In this document: positions 50,540 to 58,524 of the stretch, piece by piece
How the letters are laid out: each line of letters starts with the position of its first letter
Position numbering within the stretch: position 1 is the stretch's first letter
Assembly (NCBI RefSeq): GCF_004681975.1
Contig: NZ_SMLK01000001.1
Location: 496,001 to 560,000 of the forward strand
Direction of reading: 5' to 3'
DNA length: 64,000 bases
DNA from: Ramlibacter humi
Lineage (GTDB): Bacteria; Pseudomonadota; Gammaproteobacteria; Burkholderiales; Burkholderiaceae_C
Notes under the pieces: generated by a model
What the model was told of the DNA's origin: nothing
The model's input: the letters and a program-made list of their open reading frames with translations, nothing else
Databases searched by the model: none
Translations under genes and position numbers: made by a program

Positions 50540-50545
50540 TAGAAT
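50540..50545 (+). promoter_or_regulatory. dnaX: -10-like element immediately before dnaX
   Basis: TAGAAT ends seven bases before the dnaX ATG at 50553, and no Shine-Dalgarno sequence is present. If used, transcription would start at or next to the ATG, giving a leaderless message. The -35 region (TGAGCT) is poor. Confidence 0.35.
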
Positions 50546-50552
50546 CGCCGCG

Positions 50553-52403
50553 ATGTCCTACCTCGTGCTCGCCCGCAAGTACCGGCCGAAGAATTTCGGC
50601 GAGATGGTGGGCCAGGAGCACGTGGTCCAGGCGCTTTCCAATGCGCTGACCCAGCAGCGGCTGCACCACGCCTACCTGTTCACCGGCACGCGCGGCGTGG
50701 GCAAGACCACGGTGTCGCGCATCCTGGCCAAGTCGCTCAATTGCCAGGGCCCGGACGGGCAGGGTGGCATCACGGCCACGCCGTGCGGCGTGTGCCAGGC
50801 CTGCACCGAGATCGACGGCGGCCGCTTCGTCGACTACACCGAGCTGGACGCCGCGTCCAACCGCGGCGTGGACGAGGTTCAGCAGCTGCTGGAGCAGGCG
50901 GTCTACAAGCCGGTGCAGGGGCGCTTCAAGGTCTTCATGATCGACGAGGTGCACATGCTCACCGGGCACGCGTTCAACGCGATGCTCAAGACGCTGGAAG
51001 AGCCGCCCGAGTACCTCAAGTTCGTGCTGGCCACCACCGACCCGCAGAAGGTGCCGGTCACGGTGCTGTCGCGCTGCCTGCAGTTCAACCTGCGGCCGAT
51101 GGCGCCGGAGACGGTGTTCGAGCATCTCACCCACGTGCTGCGGGCGGAAGGCGTTCAGGCCGACGGCGGCGCGGTGCGTTTGCTTTCGCGCGCGGCGCGC
51201 GGCTCCATGCGCGACGCGCTGTCGCTCACCGACCAGGCCATCGCCTACGGCGGCGGCGCGCTGCAGGAAGCTTCGGTGCGCCAGATGCTGGGCAGCGTGG
51301 ACCGCAGCCACGTGTTCCAGCTGATCGAGGCACTGGCCGCCGGCGACGGCCGCACGGTGGTGGAAGTGTCCGAGGGCCTGCGGCTGCACGGCCTGTCGGC
51401 CGGCGGTGCGCTGGAAGAGATGGCGGCGGTGCTGCAGCGCATGGCCGTGATGCAGGCGGTGCCCGGCGCCGGCGGCGATGCCTCCGACCCCGACAACGCC
51501 GAGATCGAGCGCCTGGCCGGCCTGCTGCCGGCCGACGAGACGCAGCTGCTCTACACGATGGCGCTGCACGGCCGCACGGAACTGGGCCTGGCGCCGGACG
51601 AGTACGCCGCGCTGACCATGGTGCTGTTGCGGCTGCTGGCGTTCAAGCCCGGTGCAGTCGGCACCTCGGCTGAAAAAAAAACTCTGAACGCGCCGCAGCG
51701 CGCGCCTGAAGCCCGTCCGGCGGCACCCGCCAGGCCTGTGCAACAGGCGGTTCAGCCCGCCGCACCAGCCATCGCACAACCCACGCCGGCGCGTGCCCCA
51801 GCGCCTGCGGCCGCCGCTCCCATCGCGCGTGCCGAACCGCTGCCGCCCGGCGCGCCCCCGGGCCAGGTGCTGCCCGTCGTCGATCCACCATCGCGAGGCG
51901 AACCGGCCATGCAGCCGCGTCCGCGCCCGGCCGCCAACGGCGAAGTGCTCGGCGTGCCCGTGCGCACGCCGCCCGAATCGGCCCGCGACACCGCGCCGCC
52001 TGCCACCAGCTTCACGGCGACGCCGGAAGGCGACTTCTGGTTCGCCACGGTCAAGGCCCTGGTCGATGCGGAAGCCGTCACGGCGCTGGTGCGCGAACTC
52101 GCGCTGCAGTCACAGCTGGTCGCGCGCGACGAAGGCCATTGGTTGCTGCGCGTGGAGCGCGAGTCGCTCAACCAGCCGGCCGCGCGCGAAAGGCTGCAGA
52201 CCGCGCTGCAGGGCGCCGGCCATGGCGTCACGCTGTCGGTCGAGCTGGGCGCCGTCACGGACAGCCCGGCGCGCCGCAACGCCGCCGCTGCCGCGCAGCG
52301 CCAGCGCGAGGCCGAGGAAACCATCCAGAACGACCCGTTCGTGCAGCAGATGATGCGGGACTTTGGCGCGAGAATCGTGCCTGGCAGCATCAAGCCCGCC
52401 TGA
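50553..52403 (+). CDS. dnaX: DNA polymerase III subunits tau/gamma
   Basis: 616 residues, the clamp-loader ATPase. Residues 1-370 are the AAA+ core: [16 protein letters not shown], Walker [10 protein letters not shown] near residue 48, a four-cysteine zinc module ([16 protein letters not shown], 64-90), Walker B IDEVHM near residue 130 and sensor LSRCLQFN near residue 172. Residues 380-490 are a Pro/Ala-rich linker, and 490-616 a tau C-terminal domain contacting polymerase alpha and helicase. A nine-A run at 51673-51681, codons 374-377, sits where domain III ends; slippage there would yield a gamma-like short form. First gene of dnaX-ybaB-recR. Confidence 0.97.
   Translation: MSYLVLARKYRPKNFGEMVGQEHVVQALSNALTQQRLHHAYLFTGTRGVGKTTVSRILAKSLNCQGPDGQGGITATPCGVCQACTEIDGGRFVDYTELDAASNRGVDEVQQLLEQAVYKPVQGRFKVFMIDEVHMLTGHAFNAMLKTLEEPPEYLKFVLATTDPQKVPVTVLSRCLQFNLRPMAPETVFEHLTHVLRAEGVQADGGAVRLLSRAARGSMRDALSLTDQAIAYGGGALQEASVRQMLGSVDRSHVFQLIEALAAGDGRTVVEVSEGLRLHGLSAGGALEEMAAVLQRMAVMQAVPGAGGDASDPDNAEIERLAGLLPADETQLLYTMALHGRTELGLAPDEYAALTMVLLRLLAFKPGAVGTSAEKKTLNAPQRAPEARPAAPARPVQQAVQPAAPAIAQPTPARAPAPAAAAPIARAEPLPPGAPPGQVLPVVDPPSRGEPAMQPRPRPAANGEVLGVPVRTPPESARDTAPPATSFTATPEGDFWFATVKALVDAEAVTALVRELALQSQLVARDEGHWLLRVERESLNQPAARERLQTALQGAGHGVTLSVELGAVTDSPARRNAAAAAQRQREAEETIQNDPFVQQMMRDFGARIVPGSIKPA
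51673..51681 (+). promoter_or_regulatory. dnaX: A9 slippery run in dnaX (possible gamma-subunit switch)
   Basis: Nine consecutive A in the frame GAA AAA AAA ACT, striking in DNA of this GC content. A -1 shift (or one extra A in the mRNA) leads to nine new codons and TGA, a 385-residue product; loss of one A gives CTC TGA and a 377-residue product. Both end right after the clamp-loader domains, as the E. coli and Thermus gamma subunits do. Confidence 0.6.
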
Positions 52404-52437
52404 CGGGCCCACCCGAAAAATTCGCAAGGAAATCGAC

Positions 52438-52770
52438 ATGTTCAACAAGGGACAGCTGGCCGGCCTGATGAAACAGGCCCAGGCCATGCAGGACAACCTG
52501 AAGAAGGCGCAGGACGAACTGGCCAACATCGAGGTCAGCGGCGAGTCCGGCGCCGGCCTGGTGAAGGTCACCATGACCTGCAAGCACGACGTGCGCCGCG
52601 TGGAGATCGACCCCAGCCTGCTGGCCGACGACAAGGACATGCTGGAAGACCTGGTCGCCGCCGCGTTCAACGCCGCGGTGCGCAAGGCCGAGGAAACCTC
52701 GCAGGAGAAAATGGGCAAGCTCACCGCCGGCATGCCGGGCCTGCCCGGCGGCATGAAGTTCCCGTTCTAG
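52438..52770 (+). CDS. YbaB/EbfC nucleoid-associated protein
   Basis: 110 residues. [25 protein letters not shown] opens the helical dimerisation part; [32 protein letters not shown] is the family core. It ends in a Met/Gly/Pro-rich tail ([13 protein letters not shown]). It binds DNA without strong sequence preference. Standard neighbour between dnaX and recR, 34 bp after dnaX and 7 bp before recR. Confidence 0.95.
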   Translation: MFNKGQLAGLMKQAQAMQDNLKKAQDELANIEVSGESGAGLVKVTMTCKHDVRRVEIDPSLLADDKDMLEDLVAAAFNAAVRKAEETSQEKMGKLTAGMPGLPGGMKFPF

Positions 52771-52777
52771 GGATCGC

Positions 52778-53365
52778 TTGGCCGACGCGTCGCTCAACGC
52801 CCTGATCGAAGCCCTGCGGCGCCTGCCCGGGGTGGGGGTGAAGTCCGCCTCGCGCATGGCCTTCCACCTGCTGCAGCACGACCGCGAAGGCGCGCAGCAC
52901 CTGGCGCAGGCGCTGCAGCAAGCCACCACGCGCGTGCGGCACTGCAGCCTGTGCAACACGTTCACCGAGCAGGAGGTGTGCCCCACCTGCCTCGATCCGC
53001 AGCGCGACGCCACCAAGCTGTGCGTGGTGGAGACGCCCGCCGACCAGGCGGCGGTGGAACGCACGGCGGCGTACCGCGGGCGCTACTTCGTGCTGATGGG
53101 CAAGCTGAGCCCGCTGGACGGCATCGGCCCGCGCGACATCGGCCTGGCCAAGCTGTTCGAGCGCGCGCTCGACGGCGTGGTGCAGGAGGTGATCCTCGCG
53201 ACCAACTTCACGGCGGAGGGCGAGGCCACCGCGCACGTCATCGGCGAAACGCTGAAGCAGCGCGGGCTGAAGGTCACGCGCCTGGCGCGCGGCGTGCCCG
53301 CGGGCAGCGAGCTGGAGTACGTGGACCTGGGCACCATCGCGCATGCGCTGGTGGACCGGCGCTGA
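52778..53365 (+). CDS. recR: Recombination protein RecR
   Basis: 195 residues, read from TTG 52778, as no upstream ATG fits the frame. Helix-hairpin-helix [20 protein letters not shown] near residue 14, zinc finger [16 protein letters not shown] (54-69), then a Toprim domain with VVETPAD near residue 80 and GEATAHVI near residue 148. It acts with RecO and RecF to load RecA on gapped DNA. Confidence 0.96.
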   Translation: MADASLNALIEALRRLPGVGVKSASRMAFHLLQHDREGAQHLAQALQQATTRVRHCSLCNTFTEQEVCPTCLDPQRDATKLCVVETPADQAAVERTAAYRGRYFVLMGKLSPLDGIGPRDIGLAKLFERALDGVVQEVILATNFTAEGEATAHVIGETLKQRGLKVTRLARGVPAGSELEYVDLGTIAHALVDRR

Positions 53366-53387
53366 GACAAGAACAAGAGGAGAGCCC

Positions 53388-53801
53388 ATGGGACCGACCC
53401 ATTTCACCATCGCCTACTGGTGCGTGCTGATCGCCGTGCTGCTGCCATACGCCTGCGCGTACCTTGCGAAGTCCTCCGGCCTGGGCAAGCCGCGCAAGCA
53501 GGGCGGCTTCGACAACAACGACCCGCGCGCGTGGCTGGCCAAGCAGACCGACTGGCAGGCGCGCGCCAATTCGGCGCAGGCCAACAGTTTCGAGGCGCTG
53601 CCGTTCTTCATCGGCGCGCTCATCATCGCCCACCAGCTGGGCGCCCCGCAGGGCCGCGTCGACATCCTGGCCGTGCTCTTCGTCACGCTGCGCGTGATCT
53701 ACATCGCGATGTACGTCGCGGGCCTGGCCACCGTGCGCTCCGCGGTGTGGGTCGCCGCCTTCCTCGTCAACATCGGCATCCTGCTTTCGGCGTTGCGCTG
53801 A
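53388..53801 (+). CDS. MAPEG-family membrane protein
   Basis: 137 residues with four hydrophobic segments (about 5-25, 65-85, 90-108, 115-135). The pattern RANSAQANSFEALPFF near residue 58 is typical of the MAPEG family (eicosanoid/glutathione metabolism) as found in bacteria. The bacterial function is unclear; some have glutathione transferase activity. An AGAGGAGAG ribosome site precedes ATG 53388. It follows recR by 22 bp and may be co-transcribed. Confidence 0.85.
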   Translation: MGPTHFTIAYWCVLIAVLLPYACAYLAKSSGLGKPRKQGGFDNNDPRAWLAKQTDWQARANSAQANSFEALPFFIGALIIAHQLGAPQGRVDILAVLFVTLRVIYIAMYVAGLATVRSAVWVAAFLVNIGILLSALR

Positions 53802-53906
53802 GCGCACTTGCGCTTTACGTGGAAACCCGCACGGGATGGTCCTGATGCGGTGCACAACGGGCGCCGGTACGCTCGTGCCAGAGCGCCTGAGAGGACACCT
53901 GTACCC

Positions 53907-54941
53907 ATGAAAAGCATGCCCATCACCCGCCGCGCGTTCAGCGTCGCGGCCGCCGCCACCCTGGCCGCACCGGCCTTCGCACAGGCCAAGCTGGAAAAGA
54001 CCAAGCTCGCCATCGCCGTGGGTGGCAAGGCGGCCTTCTACTACCTGCCCCTCACCATCTCCGAGCAGCTCGGCTACTTCAAGGCCGAGGGCCTGGACGT
54101 CGAGATCTCCGACTTCGCCGGCGGCGCGCGCTCGCTGCAGGCGCTGATGGGCGGCTCGGCCGACGTGGTCAGCGGCGCGTACGAGCACACCATCAACCTG
54201 CAGGCCAAGAACCAGTTCATCCAGGAATTCGTCCTGATGGGCCGCGCGCCGCAGATCGCCATCGGCGTGTCGACCAAGAACATGGCCGGCTACAAGACGC
54301 TGGCCGACCTGAAGGGCAAGAAGATCGGCGTCTCGGCGCCGGGCTCTTCCACCAACATGATCGCCAACCTGGTGCTGGCGCGCGCGGGCCTCAAACCCGC
54401 CGACGTCAGCTTCGTCGGCGTGGGCACGGCGTCGGGCGCGCTGGCCGCGCTGCGTTCCGGCCAGATCGACGCCATGAGCAACACCGATCCGGTGATGACC
54501 ATGCTGGAGCAGAAGGGCGACGTGAAGATCATCAGCGACACGCGCACGCTCAAGGGCACGCAGGAAGTGTTCGGCGGCCCCATGCCCGCGGCCTGCCTGT
54601 ACACGCACGCCGAATTCGTGCAGAAGAACCCCAACACCTGCCAGGCGCTGGCCAACGCCATCGTGCACGGCCTCAAGTGGCTGCAGACGGCCGGCCCCAG
54701 CGACATCATCAAGACGGTGCCCGACGCCTATCTGCTGGGCGACCGCGCGCTGTACCTGGCTTCGTTCAACAAGGTCCGCGAAGCCATCTCGCTGGACGGC
54801 GTCATCCCGGAAGAGGGCACGCGCACGGCGCTGAAGGCGCTGGCCAGCTTCGACCCCGCGGTCAAGGCCGACAAGATCGACCTGGCGAAGACCTACACCA
54901 ACGACTTCGCCCGCAAGGCGAAGGAACGGTTCAAGGCATGA
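53907..54941 (+). CDS. ABC importer substrate-binding protein (SsuA/NMT1 type)
   Basis: 344 residues with a twin-arginine-like leader (TRRAFSVAAAATLAAPAFAQ, cleaved near residue 26). The type-2 periplasmic binding fold reads LAIAVGGKAAFYYLPLTISEQLGYF, GLDVEISDFAGGARSLQALMGGSADVVSGAYEH and DLKGKKIGVSAPGSST, as in sulfonate, taurine, nitrate or pyrimidine-precursor importers. The ligand is not evident. The ATPase and permease follow after a repeat-filled gap of 129 bp. Confidence 0.9.
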   Translation: MKSMPITRRAFSVAAAATLAAPAFAQAKLEKTKLAIAVGGKAAFYYLPLTISEQLGYFKAEGLDVEISDFAGGARSLQALMGGSADVVSGAYEHTINLQAKNQFIQEFVLMGRAPQIAIGVSTKNMAGYKTLADLKGKKIGVSAPGSSTNMIANLVLARAGLKPADVSFVGVGTASGALAALRSGQIDAMSNTDPVMTMLEQKGDVKIISDTRTLKGTQEVFGGPMPAACLYTHAEFVQKNPNTCQALANAIVHGLKWLQTAGPSDIIKTVPDAYLLGDRALYLASFNKVREAISLDGVIPEEGTRTALKALASFDPAVKADKIDLAKTYTNDFARKAKERFKA

Positions 54942-54945
54942 CGGA

Positions 54946-55020
54946 TGACTCGCTGCTGCGCGGCGGGATGACCGCGTCGCTGCGCTCGCATGACAAATGA
55001 CGTTCCCCTGTCATTCGTCA
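54946..55020. repeat. Short repeats in the gap between ABC genes
   Basis: The 129-bp gap between binding-protein and ATPase genes carries two imperfect tandem units of about 23 bp (GATGAC..GCTGCGC, from 54944) and a hairpin whose arms TGACAAATGAC (54991-55001) and GTCATTCGTCA (55010-55020) match at ten of eleven positions. The following GCGCAGCGCCGCAGTCATTG resembles dispersed elements I recall from related genomes. Confidence 0.55.
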
Positions 55021-55070
55021 TCGCCGGCGCGCAGCGCCGCAGTCATTGAGCGAAGCGGAGCGAGCGCGTC

Positions 55071-55904
55071 ATGAACGCGCTTGAACTGCAGGACATCACG
55101 GTCACCTTCCGCTCGAAGGACGACCCAGGCCAGCGCTACACCGCCGTCGCCGACACCACGCTGCGAGTGGGCGCCGGCGAGTTCGTGTCGGTGGTCGGGC
55201 CCACCGGCTGCGGCAAGTCCACGCTGCTGAACATCGGCGCGGGGCTGCTGCAGGCTTCGTCGGGCCAGGTGCGCGTGTTCGGCGAACCGCTCACCGGCAT
55301 CAACCGCCGCGCGGGCTACATGTTCCAGGCCGAAGCGCTGATGCCCTGGCGCAGCGCGCTGGCCAACGTGATGGTCGGCCTGCAGTACCGTGGCGTGCCG
55401 GAAGCCGACGCGCGCGACCAGGCGCGCAGCTGGCTGGCGCGCGTGGGCCTGTCCGGCTTCGAGGACCGCTACCCGCACCAGCTGTCCGGCGGCATGCGCA
55501 AGCGCACCGCGCTGGCGCAGGTGCTGGCGCTGGACCCGGACATCATCCTGATGGACGAACCGTTCTCCGCCCTCGACATCCAGACGCGCCAGCTGATGGA
55601 AAACGAAGTGCTGGCCCTGTGGGCCGCCAAGCGCAAGGCGGTGCTGTTCATCACGCACGACCTGGACGAAGCCATCGCCATGAGCGACCGCGTGGTGGTG
55701 CTGTCCGCCGGGCCGGCCACGCACCCCATCGGCGAGTTCGGCATCGACCTGCCGCGCCCGCGCGACGTGGCGGAGGTGCGCAACCAGCCGCGCTTCGTGC
55801 AGCTGCACGCCGACATCTGGGCCGTGCTGCGCGACGAAGTGCTCAAGGGCTATGCGCAACAACTGAAGAAGCCTGTCCTGAGCAGCGTCGAAGGGGCGGC
55901 CTGA
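55071..55904 (+). CDS. ABC importer ATPase (SsuB/TauB type)
   Basis: 277 residues. Walker A is GPTGCGKST near residue 43, Q-loop YMFQAEALMPW near residue 83, signature LSGGMRKR near residue 140, Walker B IILMDEPFSALD near residue 160 and switch H in FITHDLDEAI. It energises import with the flanking permease and binding protein. The last eleven residues (PVLSSVEGAA) are encoded by a dispersed repeat half-copy, so the true family C-terminus is replaced. The permease starts 3 bp later. Confidence 0.93.
   Translation: MNALELQDITVTFRSKDDPGQRYTAVADTTLRVGAGEFVSVVGPTGCGKSTLLNIGAGLLQASSGQVRVFGEPLTGINRRAGYMFQAEALMPWRSALANVMVGLQYRGVPEADARDQARSWLARVGLSGFEDRYPHQLSGGMRKRTALAQVLALDPDIILMDEPFSALDIQTRQLMENEVLALWAAKRKAVLFITHDLDEAIAMSDRVVVLSAGPATHPIGEFGIDLPRPRDVAEVRNQPRFVQLHADIWAVLRDEVLKGYAQQLKKPVLSSVEGAA
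55872..55894. repeat. Half-copy of the 21841-type palindrome inside an ORF
   Basis: CCTGTCCTGAGCAGCGTCGAAGG matches one arm of the palindrome at 21841-21892 (CCTGAGC and GTCGAAGG blocks conserved, a 2-4 bp variation between). It lies in frame and encodes the C-terminal tail of the ABC ATPase. Confidence 0.7.
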
Positions 55905-55907
55905 GGC

Positions 55908-56747
55908 ATGTGGTCCGCCATTCGTCCCAGCGAAAAGAACCTGCGCGCCTGGCAGGTGGGCGTGCTCATCGCCATCCTCGTGCTGTGGCACGCGCTGTCG
56001 CGCAACGAGCAGACCGCGTTCTTCCTCGGCGAACCGATCAAGGTGGCCGGCCGCATCTGGTCGTGGTTCATGCCGTTCGCGGTGCCGCCCAACGTGCTGT
56101 TCCCGGAAGGGCTGGAAGGCCGGGCCGACATCTACATCCACCTGTACATCACGCTGATCGAGACCGTGCTGGCCTTCGTCATCGGCACGATGATGGGACT
56201 GGCGTTCGGCCTGTGGCTGGCGCTGGCGCCCACGGCCAGCGCCATCCTCGATCCCTACATCAAGGCCGCCAACTCCATGCCGCGCGTGATCCTGGCGCCG
56301 ATCTTCGCGCTGTGGTTCGGCCTGGGCATCTGGAGCAAGGTGGCGCTGGCCATCACGCTGGTGTTCTTCATCGTGTTCTTCAACGTCTACCAGGGCGTGA
56401 AGGAGGTCAGCCCCGTGGTGCTGGCCAACGCGCGCATGCTGGGCGCCGGCCAGCGCCAGCTGCTGCGCACCGTGTACCTGCCCAGCGCCACCAGCTGGGT
56501 GTTCTCCAGCCTGCACACGTCGGTCGGCCTGGCCTTCGTCGGCGCCGTGGTGGGCGAATACCTGGGCTCGGCGCGCGGCGTCGGCTACCTCATCCTGCAG
56601 GCCGAAGGCACCTTCGACGTCAACACCGTCTTCGCCGGCATCGTCGTGCTCACCGGTTTCGCGCTGGTGCTCGACGGCCTGGTCGGCGGCATCGAGCGCC
56701 GCCTGATGAAGTGGCAGCCGCGGCAGGGCGAGACCGAGAAGCTCTGA
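55908..56747 (+). CDS. ABC importer permease (SsuC/TauC type)
   Basis: 279 residues, six hydrophobic segments. A long first periplasmic loop (about 40-80) is followed by GTMMGLAFGLWLALAP, PRVILAPIFALWFGLGIWSKV near residue 125, and the EAA loop ANARMLGAGQRQLLRTVYLP near residue 170. This is the membrane channel of the SsuA/NMT1-type importer. Its TGA stop is the first three bases of a ~140-bp palindromic repeat. Confidence 0.92.
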   Translation: MWSAIRPSEKNLRAWQVGVLIAILVLWHALSRNEQTAFFLGEPIKVAGRIWSWFMPFAVPPNVLFPEGLEGRADIYIHLYITLIETVLAFVIGTMMGLAFGLWLALAPTASAILDPYIKAANSMPRVILAPIFALWFGLGIWSKVALAITLVFFIVFFNVYQGVKEVSPVVLANARMLGAGQRQLLRTVYLPSATSWVFSSLHTSVGLAFVGAVVGEYLGSARGVGYLILQAEGTFDVNTVFAGIVVLTGFALVLDGLVGGIERRLMKWQPRQGETEKL

Positions 56748-56884
56748 ATTCGGGAGCGGACACTCTTGCGCAGAGTCCGCAGAGGAGACGCAGAGTTCGC
56801 AGAGAAACCCATGAAAGCTTTCTTTGCCTTCTCCGCGACCTCTGCGCTTGCTCCGCGTCCTCTGCGTAAGGGAGTCCGCTTTCT
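56745..56884. repeat. ~140-bp palindromic dispersed element, copy A
   Basis: Starts at the permease stop codon with TGAATTCGGG. It shares with copy B (58391) the opening bases, scattered GCAGAG units on the left and the block CTCTGCGCTTGCTCCGCGTCCTCTGCGT on the right (28 bases, both copies in the same orientation; positions 56840-56867). The outer arms AGCGGAC and GTCCGCT are inverted. The RNA would fold into a long hairpin and could end transcription of the ABC operon. No ORF. Confidence 0.8.
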
Positions 56885-56932
56885 GCTGCCTCCGACAAGG
56901 CGCGGCGTCCAGCCCGCGTAGCATCCTCGGCC

Positions 56933-58393
56933 ATGTCCAGTGTTCCGATGCCCGGCCGCGCGGTGCCGGCCGGGTTTGGCGCGCTCTTCAGCGCCGTCAT
57001 GCTTCCCATGTTCATGGCCGCGGTCGACCAGACGCTGCTGGCCGCCGCCACGCCCCGCATCGCGCACGACCTGGGCGGCCTGGCCGACACCTCGTGGATC
57101 GCCGTCGGCTACCTGCTGGCCGCCACCATCACCGCACCGCTGTACGGCCGCATGGGCGACCGATTCGGGCGGCGCAGCGTGCTGCTGGTCGCGCTGACCA
57201 TCTTCGCCGTCGGTTCGGCCGCCTGCGCGCTGGCGCCCACCATGCACACGCTCATCGCCGCGCGACTGCTGCAAGGGCTGGGCGGCGGCGGGCTGATGGT
57301 GATGTCGCAGGCGCTCATCGGCGAGCTGGTGCCGCCGTCGGAGCGGCCGCGCTACCAGGGCTACTTCGCGGCCGTGTTCACGGTGTCCAGCGTGGGCGGG
57401 CCGGTGATCGGCGGCGTGGTGGTCAACCATGGCGACTGGCGCTGGCTGTTCTGGGCCAACCTGCCGCTGGCGGTGCTGGCCTTCTGGCGCGTATCGAGCC
57501 TGCCCCGGCCCACGCGCTCGGCGCTGCGCGACGCGCCTTACGACCCGGCCGGCGTCGTGCTGTTCGCCTTGTGCGCGGTCAGCGCGTTGCTGTGGCTGAG
57601 CCTGGCGGGGCACCGGTTCCCTGTGGTGTCCCCCGCGAGTGCCGTGCTGCTGGTGCTGGCGTTGTCGTCCGGCGCGCTGCTGGCCTGGCAGCAACGGCGG
57701 CATGCCCATCCGTTCCTGCCGCTGGACGTGCTGCGCATCCGCGGCGTCGGCTGGGTTTGCCTGTCGGTGATCGGCTTCTCGGGGACGATGTTCGCGCTGG
57801 TGTTCCTGCTGCCGATCTACCTGCAGGTGGCGCACCACAGCAGCGCGACGGGGGCTGGCCTGCAATTGCTGCCGCTGACGCTGGGCATGGTGACGGGCTC
57901 GACGCTCAATGCGCGCTTCAGCTCGCGCGTTCAGCGCAGCGGCATCCTGCCGCCGTGGGGGTTGGGCGCGGCGTCGCTCGCGCTGCTGTCGCTGGCGTTC
58001 ATGCCGCCGTCGCCGGCCGGCATCGCCATTGCCTCGGCGGTCTGCGGCATGGGCTTCGGCACCGTCATGCCCAGCGCGCAGATCGCCACGCAGATGCTGG
58101 CCGGCCGCGAACGGCTTGGCGCTGCCGCAGCGCTGCTGTCATTGACTCGTTCGACAGGTGCCGCGTTGGGCACTGCCGCGTTCGGCGGGTTGGCCTTCGC
58201 GCTGCTCAATGTCAGCGCCGGCGGAGGCGAAGGGGCGACGCTGCGCCTGGACGGCCTGCCGCCCGAGCGCGTGGCCCAGGCTTTCCACATCGTGTTCGGT
58301 GTCGCCGCGATCTACGCAGCCGCGGGCGCCTTCGCCGCGACCCGCGCGCCACGGATGGACCTCATCAAGCGCGAACGCGCGGGGGCAGAGTGA
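56933..58393 (+). CDS. MFS exporter, EmrB/QacA (DHA2) type
   Basis: 486 residues, fourteen predicted membrane segments. Motifs: MAAVDQTLLAAATPRIAHDLGG at residue 27 (DHA2 motif D1), GRMGDRFGRRSVLL near residue 71 (motif A), and GGPVIGGVVVNHGDWRWLFW near residue 134 (motif C). The family exports drugs and other amphiphiles with proton exchange. It stands alone between two copies of the palindromic element; its TGA stop is the first triplet of copy B. Substrate unknown. Confidence 0.92.
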   Translation: MSSVPMPGRAVPAGFGALFSAVMLPMFMAAVDQTLLAAATPRIAHDLGGLADTSWIAVGYLLAATITAPLYGRMGDRFGRRSVLLVALTIFAVGSAACALAPTMHTLIAARLLQGLGGGGLMVMSQALIGELVPPSERPRYQGYFAAVFTVSSVGGPVIGGVVVNHGDWRWLFWANLPLAVLAFWRVSSLPRPTRSALRDAPYDPAGVVLFALCAVSALLWLSLAGHRFPVVSPASAVLLVLALSSGALLAWQQRRHAHPFLPLDVLRIRGVGWVCLSVIGFSGTMFALVFLLPIYLQVAHHSSATGAGLQLLPLTLGMVTGSTLNARFSSRVQRSGILPPWGLGAASLALLSLAFMPPSPAGIAIASAVCGMGFGTVMPSAQIATQMLAGRERLGAAAALLSLTRSTGAALGTAAFGGLAFALLNVSAGGGEGATLRLDGLPPERVAQAFHIVFGVAAIYAAAGAFAATRAPRMDLIKRERAGAE

Positions 58394-58524
58394 ATTCGGG
58401 GGTCCGCAGCGCAGAGAACGCAGAGATTTCGGAGGACACAGAGATGAAATTCCGAGAGTGATTTCGTGTTCTCTGCGTCCTCTGCGCTTGCTCCGCGTCC
58501 TCTGCGTTGCGGACCCCGTATTCA
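58391..58524. repeat. ~134-bp palindromic dispersed element, copy B
   Basis: The ends are near-perfect inverted repeats: TGAATTCGGGGGTCCGCA at 58391 and, inverted, TGAATACGGGGTCCGCA ending at 58524. The left TGA is the MFS stop and the right TGA, on the minus strand, is the mltD stop, so the element lies exactly between two convergent genes and closes both frames. Internally it shares the CTCTGCGCTTGCTCCGCGTC block with copy A. It can act as a bidirectional terminator. Confidence 0.85.

Noticed and set aside
56745-58524. The repeats around the MFS gene as IS ends of a composite transposon
   Set aside because: They are only ~135 bp, carry no transposase and are in direct orientation without target duplications that I could see; they look like non-coding dispersed palindromes.
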